Below are positions 8,307-16,632 of a DNA stretch of 52,592 nucleotides, one piece after another (positions within the stretch are counted from its first letter, which is position 1; each line of letters opens with the position of its first letter). The DNA comes from Bacteroidales bacterium UBA5072 (lineage in GTDB: Bacteria; Bacteroidota; Bacteroidia; Bacteroidales; UBA10428): the NCBI GenBank assembly GCA_002415855.1, contig DIAS01000030.1, forward strand, positions 1 through 52,592, in the 5' to 3' direction. Under the pieces are notes generated by a model. The model did no database searches, had not been told where the DNA came from, and saw only the letters and a list, made by a program, of their open reading frames with translations. The translations under genes and the position numbers were made by a program.

Positions 8307-10910
8307 ATGAATTTCGATAATTTTACTGTTCGATCACAGGAAGCTGTTCAACAGGCCTTTATGATTGCCAGGGACCATCAGCACCAGGCTGTGGAGACCG
8401 GTCATCTGCTAAAATCTTTGCTGGGTGCCGAAGACAGTGTAGCCAAGCATTTGCTGGCCAAATCGGGAACCAATACCGGAGACCTTGAAAGAATCCTCGA
8501 TCACATGATTGAATCATATCCGAAAGTGACCGGGGGAGAGCAGTACCTTGCTTCTGCAACTGCAGATGTCCTGCAAAAGTCAATCAGCTTGTCAAAGAAC
8601 ATGCAGGATCAATTCGTATCTGTGGAACACATATTGCTGGGACTCGTTATGTCGGGCGACCAGGTAGGAAAAATGCTAAAGGAATTTGGCATTCGGGAGA
8701 AAGATCTTAGCTTATCGATCCGGGCCCTGAGAAAAGGATCAAAAGTCAACAGCCAGTCAGCCGAGGACACTTATAATGCATTGAACCGCTACGCTGTGAA
8801 TCTCAACGAGCAGGCCCGCAACGGACGCCTCGATCCCGTCATCGGCAGGGAGGATGAAATCAGAAGGGTGTTGCAGATACTCTCCCGCCGAACCAAAAAC
8901 AACCCCATCCTGATCGGTGAGCCGGGTGTGGGTAAAACTGCTATTGCTGAAGGTCTTGCATACCGGATTATTTCGGGTGATGTTCCTGAGAATCTGAAGT
9001 CCAGGCAGGTATTTTCACTGGATATGGGAGCCCTGATCGCCGGGGCCAAATACAAGGGGGAATTTGAAGAAAGACTGAAAGCCGTTATAAGGGAAGTTAT
9101 TGCAGCAGAGGGAGAGATCATTCTTTTCATCGATGAAATCCATACCCTGGTTGGTGCCGGAAAGAGCGAGGGAGCCATGGATGCCGCCAATATTTTAAAG
9201 CCGGCGCTGGCAAGAGGTGAGCTTCGTGCAATAGGCGCTACCACACTCAATGAATACCAGAAATATTTTGAGAAGGATAAGGCCCTCGAGCGGCGTTTTC
9301 AGGTTGTTACAGTGAATGAACCGGATGTAGCCAATGCTGTATCTATCCTGCGCGGACTCCGTGAAAGATATGAGAACCACCACAAGGTCAGGATCAAGGA
9401 TGAGGCTGTGTTAGCTGCCGTTGAACTGTCGCACCGGTATATCAGTGACAGGTTTCTGCCCGACAAGGCCATTGACCTTATCGATGAGGCAGCCTCAAGG
9501 TTGCGGCTCGAGATGAATTCTGTGCCTCACGAAATAGATACATTGGATCGCAGAATCCAGCAGCTTGAAATTGAAAGGGAAGCGCTGAAGCGTGAAAACG
9601 ACATGATAAAAGTGGCCGACCTGAGTCGTGAGATCGGCGAACTGAACGAAGAAAGAGTGAAACTGCGTGCCAAATGGCAATCAGAAAAGAAGCGAATTGA
9701 AGACATTCAGCAGCAGAAACAATTGATAGAGAGCCTGAAAACTGATGCCGATCAGGCTGAGCGCCAGGGCGACTATGGCAAAGTGGCTGAAATTAGGTAC
9801 GGTCGGATCAAGGAAGCCGAACGGAAAATAGCGGAACTGAATAAGCAATTGATTGAATTACAGGGCAACTCAGCTCTCATCAACGAAGAGGTAAATGCTG
9901 AGGATATCGCTGAGATTGTATCGAACTGGACAGGTATACCTGTTAAACGTATGCTGCAGGGAGAACGGGAAAAGCTGTTAAACCTTGAAAAAGAGTTGCA
10001 CAACAGGGTAGTTGGACAGGATGAGGCTATTTCAGCCGTGGCAGATGCTGTAAGACGCAGCAGGGCAGGTCTGCAGGATCCGAAACGGCCGATTGGATCT
10101 TTTCTGTTTTTAGGGACCACAGGCGTTGGAAAAACTGAATTAGCCAAGGCACTTGCGGAACTTCTTTTTAACGATGAGAATCTGATGACCCGCATCGATA
10201 TGTCTGAATACCAGGAACGGCATACAGTCTCAAGATTGGTGGGCGCACCCCCCGGATATGTGGGGTATGAGGAAGGAGGACAGCTTACCGAAGCAGTCCG
10301 TCGTAAACCTTATTCGGTGATTTTGCTCGACGAAATTGAAAAAGCTCACCCGGATGTCTTTAATGTATTACTGCAGGTGCTTGATGACGGACGGTTAACG
10401 GATAACAAGGGACGTGTGGTGAATTTTAAGAATACCATCATCGTCATGACCTCAAATATTGGTTCCTCCATTATCCAAAAAAACCTTGAACACCTCAATG
10501 AGAAAAACAGAAATGAGATTGTTGAAAAAACAAGAAGTGAGGTCTTTGAATTGCTGAAGAATACCATGCGACCTGAATTTCTGAACCGGGTAGATGAATT
10601 AATCATGTTTACTCCACTCACACCACAGGAGATCAGGGAGATCGTCAGATTGCAGTTTAATCAGATTGTGCAAAAGCTTGCGGACAATGAAATAAAAATC
10701 AATATCACGGAGGAGGCCATTTACCGGATCGCCGAACAAGGATATGATCCTCAGTTTGGTGCACGCCCGATTAAAAGGCTCATTCAGAAGAATATCCTGA
10801 ATGAACTTTCCAGGATGATCCTGGAAGGCAAAGTAAAAAAAGACCAAGCCATTGTGGTCAACTGTGATGACAAAGGTATATGCTTTGAAAACAGGGAGGA
10901 CACCCCTTAA
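8307..10910 (+). CDS. clpB: ATP-dependent disaggregase ClpB
   Basis: Hexameric AAA+ disaggregase that works with DnaK to resolubilise aggregated proteins in the cytoplasm. The 867-aa length and layout are those of full-length ClpB: Clp_N repeats (about 1-145), first ATPase domain with Walker A GEPGVGKT at 204-211, a long coiled-coil middle domain (about 410-530) that separates ClpB from ClpA/ClpC, and a second ATPase domain with Walker A GTTGVGKT (a Thr replaces the usual Pro at the second position). No ClpP-binding loop was evident. It is a single gene between divergent and convergent neighbours and has a palindrome directly before its start, which may be a heat-stress control site. Confidence 0.98.
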   Translation: MNFDNFTVRSQEAVQQAFMIARDHQHQAVETGHLLKSLLGAEDSVAKHLLAKSGTNTGDLERILDHMIESYPKVTGGEQYLASATADVLQKSISLSKNMQDQFVSVEHILLGLVMSGDQVGKMLKEFGIREKDLSLSIRALRKGSKVNSQSAEDTYNALNRYAVNLNEQARNGRLDPVIGREDEIRRVLQILSRRTKNNPILIGEPGVGKTAIAEGLAYRIISGDVPENLKSRQVFSLDMGALIAGAKYKGEFEERLKAVIREVIAAEGEIILFIDEIHTLVGAGKSEGAMDAANILKPALARGELRAIGATTLNEYQKYFEKDKALERRFQVVTVNEPDVANAVSILRGLRERYENHHKVRIKDEAVLAAVELSHRYISDRFLPDKAIDLIDEAASRLRLEMNSVPHEIDTLDRRIQQLEIEREALKRENDMIKVADLSREIGELNEERVKLRAKWQSEKKRIEDIQQQKQLIESLKTDADQAERQGDYGKVAEIRYGRIKEAERKIAELNKQLIELQGNSALINEEVNAEDIAEIVSNWTGIPVKRMLQGEREKLLNLEKELHNRVVGQDEAISAVADAVRRSRAGLQDPKRPIGSFLFLGTTGVGKTELAKALAELLFNDENLMTRIDMSEYQERHTVSRLVGAPPGYVGYEEGGQLTEAVRRKPYSVILLDEIEKAHPDVFNVLLQVLDDGRLTDNKGRVVNFKNTIIVMTSNIGSSIIQKNLEHLNEKNRNEIVEKTRSEVFELLKNTMRPEFLNRVDELIMFTPLTPQEIREIVRLQFNQIVQKLADNEIKINITEEAIYRIAEQGYDPQFGARPIKRLIQKNILNELSRMILEGKVKKDQAIVVNCDDKGICFENREDTP

Positions 10911-10919
10911 AGGCAATGC

Positions 10920-11255
10920 CTAAAAACTTTCCAGGCAGTCGTCAAGGGTGCGGTAGAGGGTGAACACGTTGTGAAGCTGTAATAATTTAAACAGTTCCAT
11001 AACTTCAGCCGAGATTCCGCAAATCCTGAACTGTCCCTTGCTGTTGGTGGCAGTTTTCAGGATCGACAGGAATACACCAAAGCCCGAGCTGTCAATGTAT
11101 TTTATACCCTCAAGATTGAGAATCAGACGGGTTCCTTCGTTATTAAAGAAACTTTTCAGATCCTCCTTGACCGGTTCCGTAATGAGCGCATTGAACCTGT
11201 CAATATTGTCAAAACGGACTACGGTTATATTGTTGATCTTCTCAATCTTAAGCAT
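10920..11255 (-). CDS. STAS-domain protein (anti-sigma-factor-antagonist type)
   Basis: A single STAS domain of 111 aa, like SpoIIAA/RsbV proteins that are switched by serine phosphorylation. The phospho-acceptor motif is visible as YIDSSGFG at about residues 49-56, with DSSG holding the likely serine. Such proteins bind a GHKL kinase or anti-sigma factor when unphosphorylated. It lies 10 bases behind the Hpt gene on the same strand, so the two are probably one operon. No cognate kinase, PP2C phosphatase or alternative sigma factor is adjacent; the nearest GHKL-type kinase is the SiaB-like protein 6 kb away, whose own partner is SiaC. Confidence 0.88.
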   Translation of the reverse strand: MLKIEKINNITVVRFDNIDRFNALITEPVKEDLKSFFNNEGTRLILNLEGIKYIDSSGFGVFLSILKTATNSKGQFRICGISAEVMELFKLLQLHNVFTLYRTLDDCLESF

Positions 11256-11265
11256 ATAGTGTGTA

Positions 11266-11619
11266 TTAAAAATATAGTTCCAGGTTGTTGGTGACTTGAT
11301 TCAATTCCTTGACTGCTTCGGATGTTTCCTGCTTGAAGGCTGTTACAACTTTGGCGTAACTTTCCTGATTTTTGCCTTCACGTGCGGAATTTTCCAGATC
11401 CTTCAGAAGTTTTGCCAGGTTTTCCAGACCCATAATGGACACGGATGATTTTGCCTTGTGGGCCAATTTGCCCAATGATTCATATTGTTTTGCGTCAAGC
11501 AGTTGTTCCATGTTTTCACCGAATTCAATGACCTGGCTTTTGAAAATGGAAATCATTTCAAGAACCAGTTCTTTATTGCCACCGGCCATTTCACGAAGGT
11601 ATGACAAATCAATCTTCAT
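11266..11619 (-). CDS. Hpt (histidine phosphotransfer) domain protein
   Basis: Stand-alone Hpt protein of 117 aa, an intermediate in multistep phosphorelays that carries phosphate between a hybrid histidine kinase and a response regulator. The four-helix bundle motif with the phospho-histidine is visible as AHKAKSS near residue 50, followed by the usual GLENLAKLLKDLE helix. I chose the ATG at 11619 over an in-frame TTG at 11640. It lies directly upstream of the STAS gene. The kinase and response regulator it serves are not in the window. Confidence 0.85.
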   Translation of the reverse strand: MKIDLSYLREMAGGNKELVLEMISIFKSQVIEFGENMEQLLDAKQYESLGKLAHKAKSSVSIMGLENLAKLLKDLENSAREGKNQESYAKVVTAFKQETSEAVKELNQVTNNLELYF

Positions 11620-11750
11620 GGAATTGATTTTTATAAACAATGATGAAATTAAGAATTTTCACCAAATAATGGATAATTTTTTTCGAGATATATTCTGTTT
11701 TACGGGTATTGACTTTGCAACAACTTATAAACAAGCTTCAAAAATCATAC

Positions 11751-11778
11751 TTGGCTGATTATATTATTTATATTTTTG
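11751..11778 (+). promoter_or_regulatory. Candidate gcvT promoter
   Basis: TTGG at 11751 and TATTTTTG at 11771-11778 match the Bacteroidota -33/-7 pattern (TTG, then TAnnTTTG) with 17 bases between. The gcvT ATG at 11797 follows 18 bases after the -7 box. The box match is exact; the spacing is slightly short. Confidence 0.45.
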
Positions 11779-11796
11779 AAAAACACGATCTTCAAA

Positions 11797-12888
11797 ATGA
11801 AAAAGACTGTCTTCAATCCAATGCACCGGGAATTAGGTGCACGCCTTGTTGAATTTGCCGGATATGAAATGCCGGTTGAATATACCGGTATCAACTCCGA
11901 ACACCTTGCTGTACGAAATTCAGCGGGTATTTTTGATGTATCCCACATGGGTGAAATATGGGTAAAGGGATCAGGGGCAAGACCACTGCTGGATTACGTT
12001 TTATCGAATGATCCCGGCATACTGACACCCGGCAAGGCCCAGTATACCTGCTTCCCAAATGGCAGGGGCGGTATTGTGGATGACCTCATCGTTCATCAGT
12101 TTGAGGCTGAAAAGTACCTGCTTGTAGTAAATGCCTCCAATATCCGGAAAGACTGGGAGTGGTTGAATGTCAACAACAACTTCGGAGCTGTGCTCGAGAA
12201 TGCCTCTGACAAAATTTCACAATTGGCTGTGCAGGGCCCCAATGCCACAAAACTGCTCCAGAAGCTGACCGGGTACAACCTGAAAACAATCAAATCATTC
12301 ACATTTGTTACAGGCGAGATCGGTGGATTAAAAAATGTCATCATCGCGGCTACAGGATATACCGGCGCCGGAGGATTCGAATTGTATTTTGAAAACGGCA
12401 ACCATCCTGAAGTATTGTGGCAGAATATCCTGGAAGCAGGCAGAGAATTCGAACTTAAACCGGTTGGACTGGCTGCCCGGGACACTCTTCGGCTGGAAAT
12501 GGGATACTGCCTTTACGGGAATGATATCAATGATACTACATCGCCCATTGAGGCAGGTCTGGGCTGGATCACCCGCTTTAATGAAGGAAGGAACTTTATC
12601 GACAGGCAATTTCTCCTTGATCAGAAGAACGTGGGAGTAACCCGGAAACTGGTCGGCTTTGAAATGGTCGAGAGGGGCATACCCCGTCAGCACTATCAGC
12701 TGTTTGATAAATCCGGGAAAAATATCGGTGAAGTTACATCCGGGACAATGTCACCCTGCCTGAAAACCGGTATTGGCATGGCCTATGTAAAAACTCCCTT
12801 CGCTGATCCGGGAACTGAAATCTTCATAGAAATACGTGATAAAAAACTACTGGCCAGTGTGGTGAAAATGCCTTTCTATAAGGACTGA
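11797..12888 (+). CDS. gcvT: Aminomethyltransferase, glycine cleavage system T protein
   Basis: T protein of the glycine cleavage system: it moves the methylene group of the aminomethyl-lipoyl H protein to tetrahydrofolate, releasing ammonia. The 363-aa length is typical. Visible features are the N-terminal folate-binding fold, the segment GIFDVSHMGE near residue 46, and the C-terminal GCV_T barrel with GTMSPCLKTGIGMAYV. I chose the ATG at 11797, which fits the family N-terminus and a promoter just upstream, rather than an in-frame TTG at 11776. The H and P proteins are not in the window. Confidence 0.96.
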   Translation: MKKTVFNPMHRELGARLVEFAGYEMPVEYTGINSEHLAVRNSAGIFDVSHMGEIWVKGSGARPLLDYVLSNDPGILTPGKAQYTCFPNGRGGIVDDLIVHQFEAEKYLLVVNASNIRKDWEWLNVNNNFGAVLENASDKISQLAVQGPNATKLLQKLTGYNLKTIKSFTFVTGEIGGLKNVIIAATGYTGAGGFELYFENGNHPEVLWQNILEAGREFELKPVGLAARDTLRLEMGYCLYGNDINDTTSPIEAGLGWITRFNEGRNFIDRQFLLDQKNVGVTRKLVGFEMVERGIPRQHYQLFDKSGKNIGEVTSGTMSPCLKTGIGMAYVKTPFADPGTEIFIEIRDKKLLASVVKMPFYKD

Positions 12889-12894
12889 GGCTGC

Positions 12895-13593
12895 CTAAAC
12901 AATTGGCTGATCATTGATCATGTCCGATTCGATATGCCCGTCAAGGAGCCTGATAATTCGTTTGGCATGCCTTGCTATATTTTCTTCGTGTGTCACCAGA
13001 ATAATAGTATTACCACGATTATGGATCTCCCGGAACAGGGCCATGATGTCGACTGACGTTTTGGAATCCAGATTTCCGGTCGGTTCATCTGCCAGAATGA
13101 TGGCAGGATTATTGACCATGGCACGTGCGACGGATACCCGCTGCCTCTGACCACCGGATAATTCACTGGGTTTGTGTTCCATCCGGTCGCCAAGGCCAAC
13201 GTTCTCGAGGGCAACCTTGGCTCTGACAATACGCTCTTGTTTCGATACACCTGCATAAACCAACGGCAGCATAACATTTTCCAGGGCCGAATACCTGGGA
13301 AGCAGGTTAAATGTCTGAAATACAAAACCAATTTCCCTGTTCCTGATTTCAGCAAGCTGGTTGTCAACAAGCTTACTGGCATCTTGTCCGTTTAAAATAT
13401 ACCGGCCTGAAGTCGGTGTGTCTAAACAGCCAATAATATTCATCAAGGTTGATTTGCCTGATCCTGAAGGTCCCATGATGGTAACATACTCATTCTTTTG
13501 TATCTCGAGAGAAACGGACCTGAGTGCTTCAACTATCTCAGCGCCAAGAAAATAATTCTTTACGATTGATTCCAGATGAATGATGTTGCTCAT
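12895..13593 (-). CDS. ABC transporter ATP-binding protein, LolD/MacB type
   Basis: ATPase subunit of the MacB/LolD/FtsE-like class (232 aa), which powers mechanical transmembrane work on periplasmic substrates such as lipoproteins. Canonical elements are all present: Walker A GPSGSGKST near residue 41, Q-loop VFQTFNLLPR, signature LSGGQRQR, Walker B IILADEPTGNLD and H-loop THE. No permease gene is adjacent; on one side is gcvT (convergent) and on the other a methyltransferase, so the membrane partner must be encoded elsewhere. Role in lipoprotein release is possible but not shown. Confidence 0.9.
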   Translation of the reverse strand: MSNIIHLESIVKNYFLGAEIVEALRSVSLEIQKNEYVTIMGPSGSGKSTLMNIIGCLDTPTSGRYILNGQDASKLVDNQLAEIRNREIGFVFQTFNLLPRYSALENVMLPLVYAGVSKQERIVRAKVALENVGLGDRMEHKPSELSGGQRQRVSVARAMVNNPAIILADEPTGNLDSKTSVDIMALFREIHNRGNTIILVTHEENIARHAKRIIRLLDGHIESDMINDQPIV

Positions 13594-13643
13594 GATTGCC
13601 GAATTACACGTATAAAATTAATACTATATATCAATTGCTGGTG

Positions 13644-14417
13644 CTATAACCAGTATTTTTGTCTGTTGGTTCCCGTTCCCCGGAAGACAATTCCCATATG
13701 AAACAAATCCACAACAAGGTTTGCGTGAAGTGATCCGGAAATTTTTTTCCAGGCCCGCATCATTCCTTTTGACCAGTTAATATCATCGAAGATAAGCATA
13801 TGTGGGGCGTCCGGAAGTCCTTCGAAGATTTCATAATATTTCACTGTGGCATCCAAGGTGTGGTTGCCGTCAATGAATACCAGGGTGTTTTTGCTGACTT
13901 CCGGTATTATCCTGTCGATCGACCGGTCGAAATCATCATTAATCAAAGTAACATTTTTTAATCCGTATCTGGTAAAGTTCTTCTGAGCTATAGCAGCCAG
14001 TTGGGCATTGCCTTCAATGCTTATTACCCTGGCCCGGGGATTTCCCATAGCCAGGTACATGGTGCTGATACCCAATGCAGTGCCCAACTCAATAATTGTC
14101 TCCGGACGATAATATCTGGCACAGCAAAACAATAACCTGCCGAATCCCGGATTTACAGATGCCAGCCTCGCCATGCCGCCGACAGTCCTTTTCTTCATCC
14201 GGATTCTTGATCCTGCACCCTGATCAACAGATTCCAATAATGAGTTGTCACTTTGCATAGCTGCCCTGCATTGCTCTATCATGCGGAACTCCTCATAAAC
14301 CATAGCGTTGTTCAAGACATTCTCCCTGAAGTCACTGATATACCGGTTGTTCTCATGCCTGATCCAGCGCATGATCCGGTGAATTGAGCAGGTGATAAGA
14401 TATTGGAGAAAATGCAT
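13644..14417 (-). CDS. Class I SAM-dependent methyltransferase, O-methyltransferase-like
   Basis: Predicted small-molecule or lipid O-methyltransferase of 257 aa. The Rossmann SAM-binding motif IELGTALGIST lies near residues 112-122, the second acidic position in VISIEGN, and the metal/substrate region reads LVFIDGNH, as in the catechol O-methyltransferase (Methyltransf_24) group. The first 20 residues are hydrophobic and basic and may be a false N-terminus or a membrane-associated segment; a later in-frame ATG gives a start at MRWIRHEN. It diverges from recG and may be followed by the ABC ATPase gene 50 bases on. The substrate is unknown. Confidence 0.8.
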   Translation of the reverse strand: MHFLQYLITCSIHRIMRWIRHENNRYISDFRENVLNNAMVYEEFRMIEQCRAAMQSDNSLLESVDQGAGSRIRMKKRTVGGMARLASVNPGFGRLLFCCARYYRPETIIELGTALGISTMYLAMGNPRARVISIEGNAQLAAIAQKNFTRYGLKNVTLINDDFDRSIDRIIPEVSKNTLVFIDGNHTLDATVKYYEIFEGLPDAPHMLIFDDINWSKGMMRAWKKISGSLHANLVVDLFHMGIVFRGTGTNRQKYWL

Positions 14418-14509
14418 ATGCCGGAAATTTCGGAAGTTTTCAGTGCGTGTGCAAATCTTTTTACCAACTTGCTGAAACTTTTCCGATATTTACAGAACTC
14501 ACGGTTGTT

Positions 14510-16612
14510 ATGAATCGGCTAACAGACCAGGAAATCAAGTATCTAAAAGGTGTTGGGCCCAAAAAGGCCGAATTGTTGGAAAAGGAACTGGGTATTCAAA
14601 CCTTTTATGACCTCCTGTATTTTTTTCCTTACAAATATATTGACCGTTCACGGATTTATTCCATCAAGGAAATTGACAGCACACAGACCTTCATTCAGCT
14701 AAAAGGTAAGATCACCCATTTCAGAATGGAAGGCCAGCGTTATAAGCAGCGATTGGTTGCAGTTTTTACTGATGGTACGGGGACGGTAGAATTGGTTTGG
14801 TTTCAGGGCTTGCAATGGGTGACCCGTAATTATCAGCCCGGCAGGGAATATATTGTGTTTGGCAGGCCGGCAGTGTACAACAACAGGTTGTCGTTTGCTC
14901 ATCCCGAAATTGAGATCGAGGAAAAAGATGATAATCGTTTATACACATCCCTTCAGCCGCAATATAGCACCACTGAAAAGCTCAGGAACAACTTTGTTAC
15001 TTCCAAAACCATACACCGGTTGATTGGTCAGGTGCTGGCCCAGGTGAATACATTTGAAGAAACGCTTCCGGCAGATCTGATTATAAAACTCAGGCTTGGC
15101 GGGCTTGCCGACGCTTTACGCAATGTCCATTATCCCGAGAACGCCGATAAGCTCCGGAAAGCTACCTACAGGCTGAAATTTGAGGAGCTTTTCTATATCC
15201 AATTGAACATCCTTGCACAGAAGAGCAAAAGACAGGTGGTTGTAAAAGGCATTGTTTTCTCGAAAGTTGGTCAAAACCTGAATAATTTCTACAATACCAG
15301 GCTTGGCTTTGAACTCACGGAGGCTCAAAAGCGCGTAATCCGGGAAATCAGGAAGGATATGGGATCAGGTAAGCAAATGAACAGGTTGCTTCAGGGAGAT
15401 GTTGGCAGCGGTAAAACGCTGGTAGCTCTTATGGCCATGCTTATTGCGCTCGACAACGGTTATCAGGCCTGTCTGATGGCACCGACGGAGTTACTTGCAA
15501 ACCAGCATTTCGTCACGATTTCAAGATTCCTAGATGGTATGGGCATCAGCGTATTGTTGCTTACCGGATCCACAAAAAAGAGTGAACGCGAAATATTGCA
15601 TGAGCAATTGAGATCCGGGGAACTCCACATCCTAATCGGAACCCATGCCCTGCTTGAGGATACCGTGCAGTTTAACAATCTTGGATTAGTGATCATTGAT
15701 GAGCAACACCGTTTTGGTGTTGCTCAGCGGGCAAGGTTGTGGAAGAAAACAGAACAGCTCCCGCATGTACTGGTGATGACCGCAACTCCCATACCACGAA
15801 CCCTTGCCATGACGCTTTACGGCGATCTTGATGTATCGGTTATTGATGAGCTGCCTCCGGGAAGAAAACCCGTTCAGACGATTCATTATTATGAATCAAA
15901 ACGTTTGGTCCTTTTTGGGTTCATGAAAAAGCAAATTGCCCTGGGACGACAAATTTATGTCGTATATCCTTTGATCAAGGAATCTGAGAAACTGGATTAT
16001 GTTGCGCTCGAAGAGGGCTATGAAGCAGTAACAAGGGCATTTCCACCTCCTGAATATACTGTGGTCTGTGTCCATGGTCAGATGAAGCCGGAGGACAAGG
16101 AATCAGCCATGCAGCTTTTCATCAAAGGAAAGGCCCAGATCATGGTGGCCACAACCGTTATTGAGGTCGGTGTGGATATTCCCAATGCCAGCGTCATGAT
16201 AATTGAAAATGCGGAGCGGTTTGGTCTTTCCCAGCTTCACCAGTTGCGCGGTAGGGTAGGACGAGGTGCTGACCAGAGTTACTGCATACTTATGAGTTCC
16301 TACAAACTGAGCCATGAAGCCCGCAAGCGACTGAGCACTCTGGTTGAGACAAACGATGGCTTTGAAATTGCCGAAACCGACCTGAAACTGCGTGGTCCGG
16401 GAGACATTGAAGGTACGCAACAGAGCGGGATCCCGTTCGATCTTAAAATAGCCAACCTGGGACAGGATGGACAGATTCTGCAGTTTGCAAGGGAGAAAGC
16501 CTTGGAACTGCTGGCAGATGATCCGCTGCTGGAAAAGCCGGAGAACGGTATCTGTACTTTACAGATGGCCAGGCTGGTCAAATCCACAGAAGACTGGAGC
16601 GTAATAAGCTAA
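14510..16612 (+). CDS. recG: ATP-dependent DNA helicase RecG
   Basis: Monomeric branch-migrating helicase that remodels stalled replication forks and Holliday junctions. The 700-aa protein has the standard order: N-terminal helical part, OB-fold wedge domain (about 55-150), helicase motif I GDVGSGKT near residue 300, DEQH box, motif III TATPIPRT, helicase C-domain with QLRGRVGRG, and a C-terminal TRG-like segment. The chosen ATG at 14510 gives the normal N-terminus MNRLTDQEIKYLKGVG; an in-frame start at 14447 would add 21 unconserved residues and reach back toward the divergent gene. Confidence 0.97.
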   Translation: MNRLTDQEIKYLKGVGPKKAELLEKELGIQTFYDLLYFFPYKYIDRSRIYSIKEIDSTQTFIQLKGKITHFRMEGQRYKQRLVAVFTDGTGTVELVWFQGLQWVTRNYQPGREYIVFGRPAVYNNRLSFAHPEIEIEEKDDNRLYTSLQPQYSTTEKLRNNFVTSKTIHRLIGQVLAQVNTFEETLPADLIIKLRLGGLADALRNVHYPENADKLRKATYRLKFEELFYIQLNILAQKSKRQVVVKGIVFSKVGQNLNNFYNTRLGFELTEAQKRVIREIRKDMGSGKQMNRLLQGDVGSGKTLVALMAMLIALDNGYQACLMAPTELLANQHFVTISRFLDGMGISVLLLTGSTKKSEREILHEQLRSGELHILIGTHALLEDTVQFNNLGLVIIDEQHRFGVAQRARLWKKTEQLPHVLVMTATPIPRTLAMTLYGDLDVSVIDELPPGRKPVQTIHYYESKRLVLFGFMKKQIALGRQIYVVYPLIKESEKLDYVALEEGYEAVTRAFPPPEYTVVCVHGQMKPEDKESAMQLFIKGKAQIMVATTVIEVGVDIPNASVMIIENAERFGLSQLHQLRGRVGRGADQSYCILMSSYKLSHEARKRLSTLVETNDGFEIAETDLKLRGPGDIEGTQQSGIPFDLKIANLGQDGQILQFAREKALELLADDPLLEKPENGICTLQMARLVKSTEDWSVIS

Positions 16613-16632
16613 GCCTAACCGTATACCTGACC

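Noticed and set aside
10908..10935. Short hairpin AGGC-AAT-GCCT after clpB as a terminator
   Set aside because: The stem is only four to five pairs and no T run follows; too weak to call.
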